A stretch of 40,053 nt of DNA from Phycisphaerales bacterium (GTDB lineage Bacteria > Planctomycetota > Phycisphaerae > UBA1845), in NCBI GenBank assembly GCA_013140575.1, contig JABFSN010000064.1, positions 1-40,053 of the forward strand. The letters are read 5' to 3'. The position numbers were made by a program, and so were the translations under genes. The notes below the pieces were generated by a model. It searched no databases, was not told where the DNA came from, and was given only the letters and a program-made list of their open reading frames with translations. Below, piece by piece: positions 16,544 to 25,600 of the stretch (its first letter is position 1; each line of letters begins with the position of its first letter).

Positions 16544-18393
16544 GCGATTTTCTCCCGCGATTCGTCCGCCGCCGTTCCCATCGCCGACGCGTGAAGCGAT
16601 GCGTACTCGCCGCCGCGTTGCAGCAATTCCGCATGTGTGCCTTCTTCGCGAATCCGTCCTTCGTGGAGCACCAGAATGCGATGAAACCGTTCCATGTCCC
16701 GCAGCCGGTGGCAGATCACCAGCGTGGTCGCGGTGTTTTCAGGCGAAAGCCACGCCTCCTCGACGATCCGCCGCGATCGCGCGTCCAGTCCGGTGGCCGG
16801 TTCGTCCAGAAGCAGAATCGAAGGGTGGTGCAGGAACGCACGCGCCAGGGCGATGCGTTGCCGTTGCCCGCCGGAAAGCGTCGCCCCCGATTGCCCCAGA
16901 ACGGTGTCGTAGCCCGCGGGCAGCCCGGCGATGAACTCGTCGGCATGGACCCGGCGGGCCGCGTCGCGAATGGCTGATTCCGGCGCCTCGTGGAACCCCA
17001 GCGCGATGTTCTCCGCGATGGTCATGCCGAACAGAATGGTGTCCTGATGAACCCAGCCGATGTGCCGGCGCAACGACGCCAGCGTCAGGTCCTGCAGCTT
17101 GATGCCGTCGACGCGGATGGTCCCTTCCCGCGGGTCATAAAAACGAAGCACTAACTTCGCCAGCGTGGTCTTGCCCGCGCCGGAATGACCCACGATGGCC
17201 ACACGCTCGCCCGCCCCGACTTGAAGCGAAACGTCGTTCAACGCCGGGCGGCCCTCGTCGTATTCAAAACGGACGTTTTCGAACGCAAGCTCCCCCTTGA
17301 CCTCGGTCAATGTACGGCTGCCGGTCGTGTCGCGGACCGCGGGCTCCACGGCCTGAATCTCAGCGATGCGCTCCGCGCAGGTGGTGGCCTTGGCCACCTG
17401 CCCCGCGACTTTCACGACCTGCCGCACGGGCTTGCCGATGGAGCGAAGATAGGCGACGAACACCAGCAACTCGCCGGCCGTCATCCGCCCGCGCAATACC
17501 GAGTCCACGCCGAGGTACAAAATGGCGCAGGTGGAAACCGCGGACGCCAGTGCCACCATCCGGAAGAGTTTGGATTCCAGCCGCGTGGTCTTCAATCCCG
17601 CGCGAACCGTGCTGCGGTCGTGCCGGAAGAAGCGTTTCTGTTCGATGATTTCCCTATTGAACGCCTGGATGATGGACATGGCCCCGAGTACGTCATGGGC
17701 GATGTTGGCGACAACGCCCTCCTTTTCACGCTGGTTCTTCGTGGCCCGCTGAATCTGCCGGGAAATCCGCCAGCCCGCGAGGAGGGTGAAGGGAATGATC
17801 GCCAGCGCCACGGCCGCCAGCAGCGGGTTCAACAGAATCATGACCACGACCAGCGCGAGAATCGTCACGCCGGCCTGACCGATGGTGACCACCGAGCCGA
17901 CCAGCATGACCCGCAGCATGGTGATGTCGCCGGTCAGACGCATCAGCAGATCGCCCGTTCGGCGGCGTTCAAACGTCGACGGCGGAAGCGATTGCAGATG
18001 CGCGAACAGATTGCGGCGGATCTTCCCCACCACGCGCTGTCCGACGCTCGCCAGGGCCACGTCGCGGATGTGCGAAAACAGGGCCTCGACCGCCCCCACC
18101 ACGAGAATGGCCGCGCAGGCCAGCATCAGAATGCCGCGCCCGGTCATCATCCCCGTCGGTTCCAGCGCGGTCAGCCACGTCGGCGGGTTACGATCGGACA
18201 ATACGAAATCGAAAACCCATTGGATCGGCCAGGGCGCCGCGAGCTGCGCCGCCGTGGCCGCGATGGCCGCCAGCCCCGCACCCACCAGCAGCGGCGCGTG
18301 CGGACGCACGAATGGGGCGAACCGCAGCCACAGGCTTCCCGCCCGGGCCACGTCCAGCTTGCCCCGCCGGGTCTTGATCTTCCAGCCCGACAT
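16537..18393 (-). CDS. ABC exporter, fused membrane and ATPase domains (MsbA-like)
   Basis: 618 residues from the ATG at 18393, which overlaps the stop of the upstream glycosyltransferase as TGATG; an upstream frame extension lies inside that gene. The membrane domain (about 20-330) has six predicted segments, with the helix-loop FERRRTGDLLMRLTGD typical of type IV exporters (MsbA/LmrA class). The ATPase domain (about 365-600) has Walker A GHSGAGKT (402-409), signature LSGGQ (506-510), Walker B SILLLDEP and an H-loop His in ICHR. It should act as a homodimer, or pair with a partner encoded elsewhere, to flip a lipid-linked or amphipathic product across the membrane. Position among glycosyltransferases and kinases points to a glycolipid or glycan cargo. 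Confidence 0.92.
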   Translation of the reverse strand: MSGWKIKTRRGKLDVARAGSLWLRFAPFVRPHAPLLVGAGLAAIAATAAQLAAPWPIQWVFDFVLSDRNPPTWLTALEPTGMMTGRGILMLACAAILVVGAVEALFSHIRDVALASVGQRVVGKIRRNLFAHLQSLPPSTFERRRTGDLLMRLTGDITMLRVMLVGSVVTIGQAGVTILALVVVMILLNPLLAAVALAIIPFTLLAGWRISRQIQRATKNQREKEGVVANIAHDVLGAMSIIQAFNREIIEQKRFFRHDRSTVRAGLKTTRLESKLFRMVALASAVSTCAILYLGVDSVLRGRMTAGELLVFVAYLRSIGKPVRQVVKVAGQVAKATTCAERIAEIQAVEPAVRDTTGSRTLTEVKGELAFENVRFEYDEGRPALNDVSLQVGAGERVAIVGHSGAGKTTLAKLVLRFYDPREGTIRVDGIKLQDLTLASLRRHIGWVHQDTILFGMTIAENIALGFHEAPESAIRDAARRVHADEFIAGLPAGYDTVLGQSGATLSGGQRQRIALARAFLHHPSILLLDEPATGLDARSRRIVEEAWLSPENTATTLVICHRLRDMERFHRILVLHEGRIREEGTHAELLQRGGEYASLHASAMGTAADESREKIAC

Positions 18394-19730
18394 CAGGCGG
18401 CCTCCGGCTGGGCGGCGGGATTCTGCCCCATCGCGGAAGCTGATTCGCCGGCGATCACGGGTCGGACGTCGGCCGGGGATGTTTCTCCCTGCGCGACGTC
18501 CGCGAAGAATTCCCGCATGCGGGCGACGTTTTGCCGCGCGTCGAAGAGTTGTTCGGCCCGCCGCCGCCCCTGCTCCGCCAGCGATCGCGAAAGCTTCGCG
18601 TCGATCAGCACCCGTCCGATTGCGTCGGCCAGCGCCGCGTCGTCTTCGGGTTCGACCAGCAGTCCGCTTTCTCCGTTCTCGATAATCTCGGGAACGCCGC
18701 TGAGACGCGTGCTGACACTCGGGCACGCGCAGGCCAGGGATTCGAGCAGAACGGTGGGCAGCGCGTCGATGTTGCCGTCTTTGGCCTGAACGCAGGGCAG
18801 CGCGAAGCACGACGAGTGCCGCATCCATTGGCGGACCTCGTCCTGCCGAAGTGAACCCATCAGGTGAACCCGATCGCCGAGGTTGCGTACGTGGATTTCG
18901 CGGCGGAGGAGCGCTTCGTCGCGCCCCTCGCCGGCGATCCGGCAGACTACGGGAAGCCCTCGATCACGAAGCGCCCCCATCGCCCGGATCAGGTGCACGA
19001 ATCCCTTTTTCTCGATCAACCGTCCCACGCTGAAAACCGAGTACGGCTCGCGAACGGAATCCCCCGGCGAAAATTCATCGAGGTTGATCCCGTTGTAATT
19101 CACATGGATCTTCCGGGGGTCCACGCCGGGAAGCGCTCGCCGGAGGTAGGCTCCATTGGACTGGCACACCGTCACCGTGAACCGCGACGCGTTGATCTTG
19201 GCCGCCAGCAGCGAACGGTCCACGTTGTCGCGGAAAATGTCGAACGCGTGCAGCGTCAGGCTGTACGACGGCCCGCCCAACAGATACGCGAACATGGCCA
19301 CGTCGGCCTCGTCAGTGCCGAAATGTACGTGAACGTGCCGGACCCGCTCCCTGTGCGCCCAGCGGATCAGTGCCGCCGCCTGGCATAACTCGAACCACTC
19401 GATGCCGCGGTGCCGCCGCACCAGCCGCACCACTTCGGCGTAGGCCCGCGGCGACTGACGGAACAACTTCCACTGGGCGAGCAATTGCGAACCGCCGCGA
19501 CCCAGGAATCGCTCTTCCAGGTAGGTCGCCTGGGCCCGGACCCGGGTCACCGACTCGTGAAACACCCCCTCGTTGGGCAATCGCAACGACGCGATGCGTA
19601 TGTCGACCCCCTGGCGCTCCAGCTCGCGAATCTCGTTGACCACGAACGTCTGGCTGAACCTCGGATACATCCGCAGCAGGTAACCAACCCGCAACGGTGG
19701 AGGCGTGTGGTTTTCGTGGTCCGTTGTCAT
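18393..19730 (-). CDS. GT4-family glycosyltransferase (WcaL/colanic-acid-like)
   Basis: 445 residues. The N-terminal Rossmann-like domain has YLLRMYPRFSQTFVVNEI, typical of colanic-acid-type GT4 enzymes. The acceptor-side motif HVHFGTDEADVAMFAY and LTLHAFDIF follow. The nucleotide-sugar domain has SVGRLIEKKGF, then the E-x7-E-like motif around DALPTVLLESLACACPSVS and the tail VPEIIENGESGLLVEPED. It retains the donor configuration of a sugar-nucleotide-dependent GT-B enzyme. No membrane segment; it probably acts at the cytoplasmic face. The start follows the previous stop by 12 bases, with AAGG just before the ATG. The gene end overlaps the exporter start. Confidence 0.9.
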   Translation of the reverse strand: MTTDHENHTPPPLRVGYLLRMYPRFSQTFVVNEIRELERQGVDIRIASLRLPNEGVFHESVTRVRAQATYLEERFLGRGGSQLLAQWKLFRQSPRAYAEVVRLVRRHRGIEWFELCQAAALIRWAHRERVRHVHVHFGTDEADVAMFAYLLGGPSYSLTLHAFDIFRDNVDRSLLAAKINASRFTVTVCQSNGAYLRRALPGVDPRKIHVNYNGINLDEFSPGDSVREPYSVFSVGRLIEKKGFVHLIRAMGALRDRGLPVVCRIAGEGRDEALLRREIHVRNLGDRVHLMGSLRQDEVRQWMRHSSCFALPCVQAKDGNIDALPTVLLESLACACPSVSTRLSGVPEIIENGESGLLVEPEDDAALADAIGRVLIDAKLSRSLAEQGRRRAEQLFDARQNVARMREFFADVAQGETSPADVRPVIAGESASAMGQNPAAQPEAA

Positions 19731-19742
19731 TGCCTTAGACCC

Positions 19743-21017
19743 CTAACCGACCGCGACACCCGAACACGCCGCATGATTGGCCGATTCCGATCGGTTGTCT
19801 CGCGCCGATTGGACAAGGGCCACCATTTGCCGCGCGGCGCGTTCCCACGTGTACCGATCACACACCTTCACCCGGGCACGCTCGGCCGCCGCCCGTCGCC
19901 AGGACGGCGAGCGCCGGGCATATTCCAATTGCGCCAGCAGCCCGTCCCTCTCCCCCGCCGCGCACAGCAACCCATCGACGCCGTCCTCAATCACCTCCGC
20001 CAGTTGCCCGATGCGCGACGCGATCACGCAGACGCCGGCGGCCATGTACTCGAACACCTTGATGGGCGAGAAGTAAAAGTCCTCCACGGGCAGAAACGGC
20101 GCCACGGCCACGTCCATCGCTGTCAACAGGTCCGGAATCTCTCCGTGCGGAACGGCGCCGGTCATCACCACCCGGTGGGTCAGCGCCAGACGTTCAACCT
20201 CCGCCCGGAGACCGGCCGCGGTGGGCCCGTCGCCGACGAGCAACAACCGCGCTTCCGAATCGCGCCGCGCCACCTCGGCGAACGCCTGCAGCAGCACATC
20301 GACGCCGTGCCAGGGTTTCAGGCTTCCGGCGAATCCCACCACGAATCCGTCCCCCAGTCCCAACTCCGCCCGAACATCGGCCGGCGACCGGACGCCCGCG
20401 AACTCCCGCAAATCGACCCCGTTGGGGACCACTTGGATTCGTTCCGCGTCCACGCCGTCGTCCGCCAGACGCCGCGCCAGTTCTTTCGAGACTGCGGCCA
20501 CCCGGTCGGCGCTCCGCAGCACGCGGGATTCCATCTCCGCCGCCAACGCCTGCAACTGCAATCCGCGAAACGTGCCGGCCTCGTTCGTCAGCGGCGCGTT
20601 CACTTCCAGGATCAGGGGCACGTCAAACGCCTGGGCCAGGTCCAATCCGAGGTGTCCGAACAGCGACAGACGCTCGATTACGGCATCCGGCGGCCGAAGA
20701 CGAAGAGCGTCCGCGGCCCTGCCCGGCGCCCAGGCGTTGAAAATCAACGGGCGCAGTTCCCGGGCCGCCCCTTGCGGCAACCCGCGATCGCCCAGCCAGT
20801 CGCGAAGTAGTTTGGCGGCGTCTTCCGCTAGGTCGCAGGGCTCGTGAACCACGGGGCGGGCGGGATGGTCAACGCCCGGCACCCCACGGGGGCTCAACAG
20901 AAACACCTCGTGGCCCAAGTCGGCCAATGCCCGGGTGATGGCCCGCAGGTGGATCGCGGCCCCCTTGGTCCCGTCGGGGCGGATTCCCCAATCGCTACAG
21001 ACATACAGCAGCCGCAT
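19743..21017 (-). CDS. GT4-family glycosyltransferase
   Basis: 424 residues from the ATG at 21017, picked because GGAGG lies 6 nt before it and the protein then begins with the expected strand MRLLYVCSDWG; a longer frame to 21062 would add 15 weak residues. The gene start lies 23 bases inside the end of the upstream gene. The GT-B fold is shown by the N-terminal glycine-rich loop TKGAAIHLRAITRALADLGHEV, the central VVPNGVDLREF, the donor-domain strand FVVGFAGSLKPWHGVDVLLQAF and the C-terminal SPIKVFEYMAAGVCVIAS with GQLAEVIEDGVDGLL. It probably adds one sugar to a lipid-linked or soluble acceptor. The donor is not predictable. Confidence 0.9.
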   Translation of the reverse strand: MRLLYVCSDWGIRPDGTKGAAIHLRAITRALADLGHEVFLLSPRGVPGVDHPARPVVHEPCDLAEDAAKLLRDWLGDRGLPQGAARELRPLIFNAWAPGRAADALRLRPPDAVIERLSLFGHLGLDLAQAFDVPLILEVNAPLTNEAGTFRGLQLQALAAEMESRVLRSADRVAAVSKELARRLADDGVDAERIQVVPNGVDLREFAGVRSPADVRAELGLGDGFVVGFAGSLKPWHGVDVLLQAFAEVARRDSEARLLLVGDGPTAAGLRAEVERLALTHRVVMTGAVPHGEIPDLLTAMDVAVAPFLPVEDFYFSPIKVFEYMAAGVCVIASRIGQLAEVIEDGVDGLLCAAGERDGLLAQLEYARRSPSWRRAAAERARVKVCDRYTWERAARQMVALVQSARDNRSESANHAACSGVAVG

Positions 21018-22188
21018 CGGGAACCTCCGCTTTCCAGAACGTGCCGAAACGGTCGCAGACACGGTCCAGTCCGTTGAAGTCCATTTCGTCGCATATGTGC
21101 GTCGGTCCCCGACCCAGCATTCCCACCACCCGTTCCGCCAGCGTCGCCGGCGTCAACTGATCCACGCCCAGCACATCCACCACGCCCCGCTCCGCCCACA
21201 CCTGCGCCCGAATCGCCTGCTCCAGACGCGGCTTCGTGCGCGGCACGATCAACGCCGGTTTGCGGTGCGCCGCGATCTGACACAACGTGTTGTATCCCCC
21301 CATCGACACCACAAGTTTGGCCGCGCGAATCCGGCACATCATGCACGGCTCGAAGTCCAGCCATTGAACGCCGTTCATGCCCTCCGCACGCCGACGCAGG
21401 GCCTCGGCCGGCCCGGGCGGCAAATCGGGTCCCCCGACGATTACCGACCGGTAGCCGGCCCGCCCCACATGATCCGCTGCGTTCGACAGATAGCGCTCCA
21501 GCAGAAACTCCCCGTCGGTCCCGCCGCCCACCGTCACCAGCACGTACGGGTCGCCGCAAGCCTCGGACGCGGCGTGTCCGCACCGTCCCCGCGTGACGTA
21601 TCCCATGAACGACAGCTTCTCCTCGACCGATTCCGGCAGGCGGTAGGCACGAACCACGTCGAACATCGAACGCACGCCGTAGACCCAGATCTCGTCGAAG
21701 CACGACTCCAGCGCCTCCACGACGCCCGACTGGCGCCATTGAGCGATCGTCGCCTCGGGCGAATCCTCAATGTCGCGCATGCCGAAAACGATCCGCACAT
21801 CGGGTCGGTGGCGGCGCAGCCAGCGCAGCGACGGCAGCAACTCGCCGCACACGCCGATCGCGGCCTTGTCCACCAGCACGATCTCGGGATCAAAATGCTC
21901 GACCGTATCCCGCAACACCGTCTTGCGATATTCGATCAGGTCGTTCGAGGACATGGGCAGGTACTTGCCCCGGTAGGTCTCCGGCGCTTCCTTGGCCAGA
22001 GCCGGCAGTTTGATGTAGTCCAACCGTTGAAGGTTCTGAAACAGCGGCACGTACGGCGTCCCCGTCGCCACCAGAAAACTGGAAAACGGATACGTCCGCC
22101 CCACCCGGTCGCAGATCGAGAGCGTTCGCGTCAGGTGGCCGATGCCCACGCTGTCGTGGCAATACGCGAATACGCGACCTCGTGCCAA
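20995..22188 (-). CDS. GT28/MurG-like glycosyltransferase, first gene of the operon
   Basis: 397 residues from a TTG start at 22188. This start has GGAGG 6 nt upstream, and the protein then begins correctly with GRVFAYCHDSVGIGHLTR, the glycine-histidine loop of MurG-like GT-B enzymes. An ATG at 22260 would add 24 basic, non-conserved residues and lies very close to the predicted transcription start. The C-terminal domain has VLVTVGGGTDGE and the GT28-type donor motif VVSMGGYNTLCQIAAHRKPA followed by a Pro-Arg loop. It probably transfers a sugar from a nucleotide donor at the inner membrane surface. It is first in the operon, behind a sigma-54-type promoter, and its end overlaps the next glycosyltransferase by 23 bases. 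Confidence 0.88.
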   Translation of the reverse strand: MARGRVFAYCHDSVGIGHLTRTLSICDRVGRTYPFSSFLVATGTPYVPLFQNLQRLDYIKLPALAKEAPETYRGKYLPMSSNDLIEYRKTVLRDTVEHFDPEIVLVDKAAIGVCGELLPSLRWLRRHRPDVRIVFGMRDIEDSPEATIAQWRQSGVVEALESCFDEIWVYGVRSMFDVVRAYRLPESVEEKLSFMGYVTRGRCGHAASEACGDPYVLVTVGGGTDGEFLLERYLSNAADHVGRAGYRSVIVGGPDLPPGPAEALRRRAEGMNGVQWLDFEPCMMCRIRAAKLVVSMGGYNTLCQIAAHRKPALIVPRTKPRLEQAIRAQVWAERGVVDVLGVDQLTPATLAERVVGMLGRGPTHICDEMDFNGLDRVCDRFGTFWKAEVPDAAAVCL

Positions 22189-22261
22189 GGAAATCCTCCG
22201 ACCGCGGATGCGGATGTGCCGCCGGCGAACCGAGCCGAACGCTACCAAGGGCGAATTCATG

Positions 22262-22276
22262 GCATTTGACGTGCCA
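22262..22276 (-). promoter_or_regulatory. Sigma-54-type promoter for the ten-gene operon
   Basis: On the minus strand, TGGCAC at 22276-22271, five bases, then ATGC at 22265-22262. The -24 element is perfect, spacing is exact, and the -12 element differs from TTGC at one base. Predicted start is near 22250, about 60 nt before the TTG of the first gene. The divergent partner site lies 235 bases away. Confidence 0.65.
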
Positions 22277-22313
22277 GTCGCCGGATTACGCCGGTGCCCC
22301 TGGCAACAGCGCT

Positions 22314-22326
22314 GGATTGACAATCC
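22314..22326. promoter_or_regulatory. Perfect palindrome GGATTGACAATCC between divergent promoters
   Basis: A 6-1-6 inverted repeat located 38 bases upstream of the operon-side -24 element and 185 bases upstream of the plus-strand promoter. A possible activator or repressor site. Only one copy was seen, and the assignment is by position and symmetry only. Confidence 0.3.
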
Positions 22327-22398
22327 GACCGTTAGCGTGGTGCCTGAACACCCTCCACCTGTCCTTCGTCCGTGGACGGGCTCGCATTGGGGCGGTTC

Positions 22399-22439
22399 GC
22401 GCTGCGAGTTTGCACACACCCACTCGAAAATCGCAGCGC
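22399..22439. promoter_or_regulatory. Paired 9-bp inverted repeat, candidate enhancer
   Basis: GCGCTGCGA at 22399-22407 and its exact reverse complement TCGCAGCGC at 22431-22439, with half-site centres 32 bases apart (about three helical turns). It lies 72-112 bases upstream of the plus-strand sigma-54 site and 120-170 bases from the minus-strand site, within the usual range for an NtrC-type enhancer. It could also be a simple RNA hairpin. Confidence 0.35.
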
Positions 22440-22510
22440 CCAACGCCGGCTGGGAACACTAATAACTGCTTGGATGGCGTTTCATTTGGTCGCCGGTTTT
22501 CGTTGGTCTC

Positions 22511-22526
22511 TGGCACGTGACTTGCT
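22511..22526 (+). promoter_or_regulatory. Sigma-54 promoter, consensus match
   Basis: TGGCACGTGACTTGCT matches the sigma-54 consensus TGGCACG-N4-TTGCW at every defined base, with correct spacing. Predicted transcription start is near 22536, giving a leader of about 105 nt before the ATG at 22640. It lies in a true divergent intergenic region. Confidence 0.8.
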
Positions 22527-22639
22527 TGGTGAACCGCATGGGTGGGAGGGGATGCCGACTCCGTTTCGTTCGGATCGATGGCTTCGTCATCGAATCAGTA
22601 TCCCTGACTTTTTGACTGTCACGAACAAGGCGGTTTCGC

Positions 22640-25471
22640 ATGAAGTTCGAATTGGCTGCACGGTGCGTTTTCGTTCCCGCGATGATCTTGGCGTGCGCCG
22701 TCGCTACGTTCGGCCAAGTACCCAATCGCCCGGTCATCACCGAGGTGTTCACCGATCCGCCGGGCGACAACGACGGACCGGTGGGGCGGCTCGGCGGCAA
22801 CGCGCATCAGGAGTACATCGAGATTTACCTGCCCCCGTCTGCTTCGCTTTCGGCCACGTTGAACAAGGACGCATTGCGACTGACCTTCTATGAAGTCGAG
22901 GGCGATTCGACGAGTTCCGGTCTCGGGCTGGTCAACTATCGGTTCGATCTTCCCACGTTCGATCTCGATCCGTCGAACGGCATAACCCCGGGTGCCATCC
23001 CGCGCCCCTCCACCGGGGTCGTCGTCCTCGGATGGGTCGACTACGCCTCCACCGCTCCGGTCGTGTTGGCCGGAACTTCCGCGACGCGCGTGGCCATGAT
23101 CAACGGGGGCATCACCTCCACCGGCGGGACCTACACCTTCATAGCCATGAACGGCGCGCAGGATGGCGGCACCACCAACTTCCCCGTCCCCACGGCCGAA
23201 AACAAGATCGATATGCCCGCCGAGGCGGGCAGCGGCGTCATCCAAAACGGCTCGGCCGCGTACCTGCTGGTTAACCGCGATTCGCCCTCCTACGTCATGC
23301 TCTGCGACGACGCCCACACCGCGGAATGTCCGGCCGGCTCCGATCCGCAACTGGCCAACGACGCCGTCGGACTCAACACTCCCGCGTCGCTCGACGGATT
23401 GGCCTGCAACGACCACGGCAAGTTCCTGGTGACCGACCAGCCCTACGACGCCCCCACGGGTGACGATATTGACCTGGAAACGGTGCTGCCGCTGGGCGGG
23501 GCCTTCAGCCTGCTCGTGCCCCAGGTGCCGGAGGTTGACACTTCCGCGACCTTCGCCGGTGTGGCCAACGGATACGCCCGCCGGTTCGTCGACGTCGCCA
23601 AAACCACCGAAACCGCGGCCGACGACGATCCCGTGGCGGACGCCACGACGGCTTACCGCCACGTGCGCAACGACGGCCCGTTCTTCCCCTCCCCGGGACG
23701 GGCGGCGTTGACCACCACGCCGCCGGAACTCGGGGTGGCCGGATCGATCGAACAGTCCGTCCAGGTGTTGGCCGACACCACCGGTCGTCCGGGCATTCTG
23801 GCGGCCAACGTGGGCGGCAATTACCCGGTGAATCTCTCGACCGCCGCCGGCGCGTCCAGCAATTCCCTGGTCGCAACGTTCGCCGCGGGATCCTCTGCGA
23901 CGGGCGTCCCCGGGCAGACGCTTGGATTCCCAACCGTCGCGGTCACGGTCGCACCGGGCGCGACCCACGGCGCCGTGGCCGACGCCACCGTCACCGTGAC
24001 GGCCAACAACGCCAATGGCGGCGATCCGCCCGTGGCGGCGCCCATTCAGAACACGACGCTCACGGCCACGGTCTTGAAACCGACCGCGGGACTGACCGCC
24101 TCGGGTCTGCCATTTCAGACCACCGTCTTCGCGGCCATCCAGGGCATTCCGGCCAGCGCCGGGCTCACCAACGAGTTTCGGGCGACGAGTCTCGGCGCGG
24201 CGGTTGCCGCAAATCTCGGCGGCGCGATATTGGACACGCTGACGAACGGCGCCGTCTTGGCGGACTCGACAACCAACATCGGAAACGGCGTGCTCATGCA
24301 GACCATCATTCGGGATTTCCCGGACCCGGCGTTCTACATCGAGCTCCCCGGACCGCCGGGCGAGCCAAGCCTGGTGCAGGCCGTCCTCCAGTCGGCCGAG
24401 GTGCAAAGCGGCGCGTCCACCTACGACAACAGCTTCGACGTCGGATTGACCGTGTTACGGGCGATTCGCTTTAACCTGCCCGATACATTCACTTTCGGCG
24501 GCTTCTTCACGCCCACCGAGACCCTCCAATTCGTCGACGCCACCGGTCGCGCCGGACGGGTGCGCAGCGGTCTGTCCAACGCGACCACCACGCGGACGTT
24601 CGAATTGGCGATCCTCGACACCAACGTCAAGGACGACAACTCGCTGGAAACCGGCGCCACCGACGATGTCGGGATCGTCGTCGAGGTTGAGACCGTTGAG
24701 GCCGGATCGCCCGTGGCGCCCGGCGAATTCGTCTTTCTCAGTTACACGGGAGGTCTGCAGGGCGCGGACATCGATGGCGTCGATGTTCCGCCCGGCAACA
24801 ACATCGCGACCATCCTGTTTCTCGACCTCGACAACCTGCACACCGTTCTCGGAATTCGCACGCTCGAAGCGATTATCCTTGTGGACGGCAGCGGGACCGG
24901 CGAGCTGGACGTCGCGGAGATATTCAGTCTGAACGCCTCTTCCCAGCAGCCGTCAGTCGTGGCCGCCACGCCCAACAACGGCGCCAGCCTGTGGCGCACG
25001 TCGCTCAACACCGTGCGGCTCAGCTTCAGTCAGGACATCACCACGCCGGCCGCCGGTCAGGTTGAGATACGGCAATTGCTTCCGGGCGGTCTCTTCGGAC
25101 CGGATCTGTCGGGGGGTTTCGGAATGCTGGTGCAAGAGGGCGTCGGCGGCAGTCCTCGCGTGTTGAGAATCCGTGATACCGGCGGCGGCGACCTCGTTCA
25201 CCGGAACTGGTACGCGATTCGCAACGCCGGTACGTGGGCGGGCGTGGCGGACTTCGAATTGCACTACCTGGTGCAGATCGGCGACGTCGACGGCGACATG
25301 GAGGTGCTGGACGCGGACGTGGACGTCACGAACCTGGCGATTCCATCGTTGACCCCGTCGGGCGACGATCGCCGAAACGTGGATGGCGACGGCGCCATCC
25401 TCAACGCCGACGCCAGTTCGACCAACGCCAGGATTCCGTCGCTGTTCGTGCCCAAGCCGTCGGGGCATTGA
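22640..25471 (+). CDS. Large secreted protein with lamin-tail-like start and dockerin-like end
   Basis: 943 residues with AAGGCGG 6 nt before the ATG. The signal peptide is about residues 1-26, ending at the FGQ/VPN region. The mature N-terminus (VITEVFTDPPGDNDG...HQEYIEIYLP) resembles a lamin-tail domain. The middle is beta-rich, Thr/Ala/Gly-rich sequence with no catalytic motif, including repeated extended-filament-like strings around 370-480. A late Ig-like segment (about 765-800, SVVAATPNNGASLWRTSLNTVRLSFS) precedes a C-terminal two-part calcium module, GDVDGDMEVLDADVDVTNLAIPS and NVDGDGAILNADASSTNARIPS. That paired module ending in PSGH is a known planctomycete-style dockerin-like tail (from memory). 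Probably a surface or matrix protein. It is controlled by the sigma-54 promoter at 22511 and divergent from the glycan operon. Confidence 0.88.
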   Translation: MKFELAARCVFVPAMILACAVATFGQVPNRPVITEVFTDPPGDNDGPVGRLGGNAHQEYIEIYLPPSASLSATLNKDALRLTFYEVEGDSTSSGLGLVNYRFDLPTFDLDPSNGITPGAIPRPSTGVVVLGWVDYASTAPVVLAGTSATRVAMINGGITSTGGTYTFIAMNGAQDGGTTNFPVPTAENKIDMPAEAGSGVIQNGSAAYLLVNRDSPSYVMLCDDAHTAECPAGSDPQLANDAVGLNTPASLDGLACNDHGKFLVTDQPYDAPTGDDIDLETVLPLGGAFSLLVPQVPEVDTSATFAGVANGYARRFVDVAKTTETAADDDPVADATTAYRHVRNDGPFFPSPGRAALTTTPPELGVAGSIEQSVQVLADTTGRPGILAANVGGNYPVNLSTAAGASSNSLVATFAAGSSATGVPGQTLGFPTVAVTVAPGATHGAVADATVTVTANNANGGDPPVAAPIQNTTLTATVLKPTAGLTASGLPFQTTVFAAIQGIPASAGLTNEFRATSLGAAVAANLGGAILDTLTNGAVLADSTTNIGNGVLMQTIIRDFPDPAFYIELPGPPGEPSLVQAVLQSAEVQSGASTYDNSFDVGLTVLRAIRFNLPDTFTFGGFFTPTETLQFVDATGRAGRVRSGLSNATTTRTFELAILDTNVKDDNSLETGATDDVGIVVEVETVEAGSPVAPGEFVFLSYTGGLQGADIDGVDVPPGNNIATILFLDLDNLHTVLGIRTLEAIILVDGSGTGELDVAEIFSLNASSQQPSVVAATPNNGASLWRTSLNTVRLSFSQDITTPAAGQVEIRQLLPGGLFGPDLSGGFGMLVQEGVGGSPRVLRIRDTGGGDLVHRNWYAIRNAGTWAGVADFELHYLVQIGDVDGDMEVLDADVDVTNLAIPSLTPSGDDRRNVDGDGAILNADASSTNARIPSLFVPKPSGH

Positions 25472-25481
25472 CATGATCTTC

Positions 25482-25533
25482 TCCGCGGAATCCGTGGCCG
25501 CGGATGTCGGTGCGTCACGATTCGACCGTGACG
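25482..25533 (+). terminator. Two short hairpins after the secreted-protein gene
   Basis: TCCGCGG (25482-25488) pairs with CCGCGGA (25498-25504), and CGTCACG (25513-25519) pairs with CGTGACG (25527-25533). The first begins 11 bases after the stop codon. Neither is followed by a T-run, so termination is only a possibility. Confidence 0.3.
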
Positions 25534-25600
25534 ATTCAGGCTCTGTGAGCAGAATGATGAGCGAGTTGTTTAACCGCATCGAACCGCCGCACTCGCAGAC

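Noticed and set aside
22619-24406. Long minus-strand frame of 595 codons over the secreted protein
   Set aside because: Gly/Arg/His-rich shadow with no ribosome binding site, opposite a gene with a signal peptide and dockerin.
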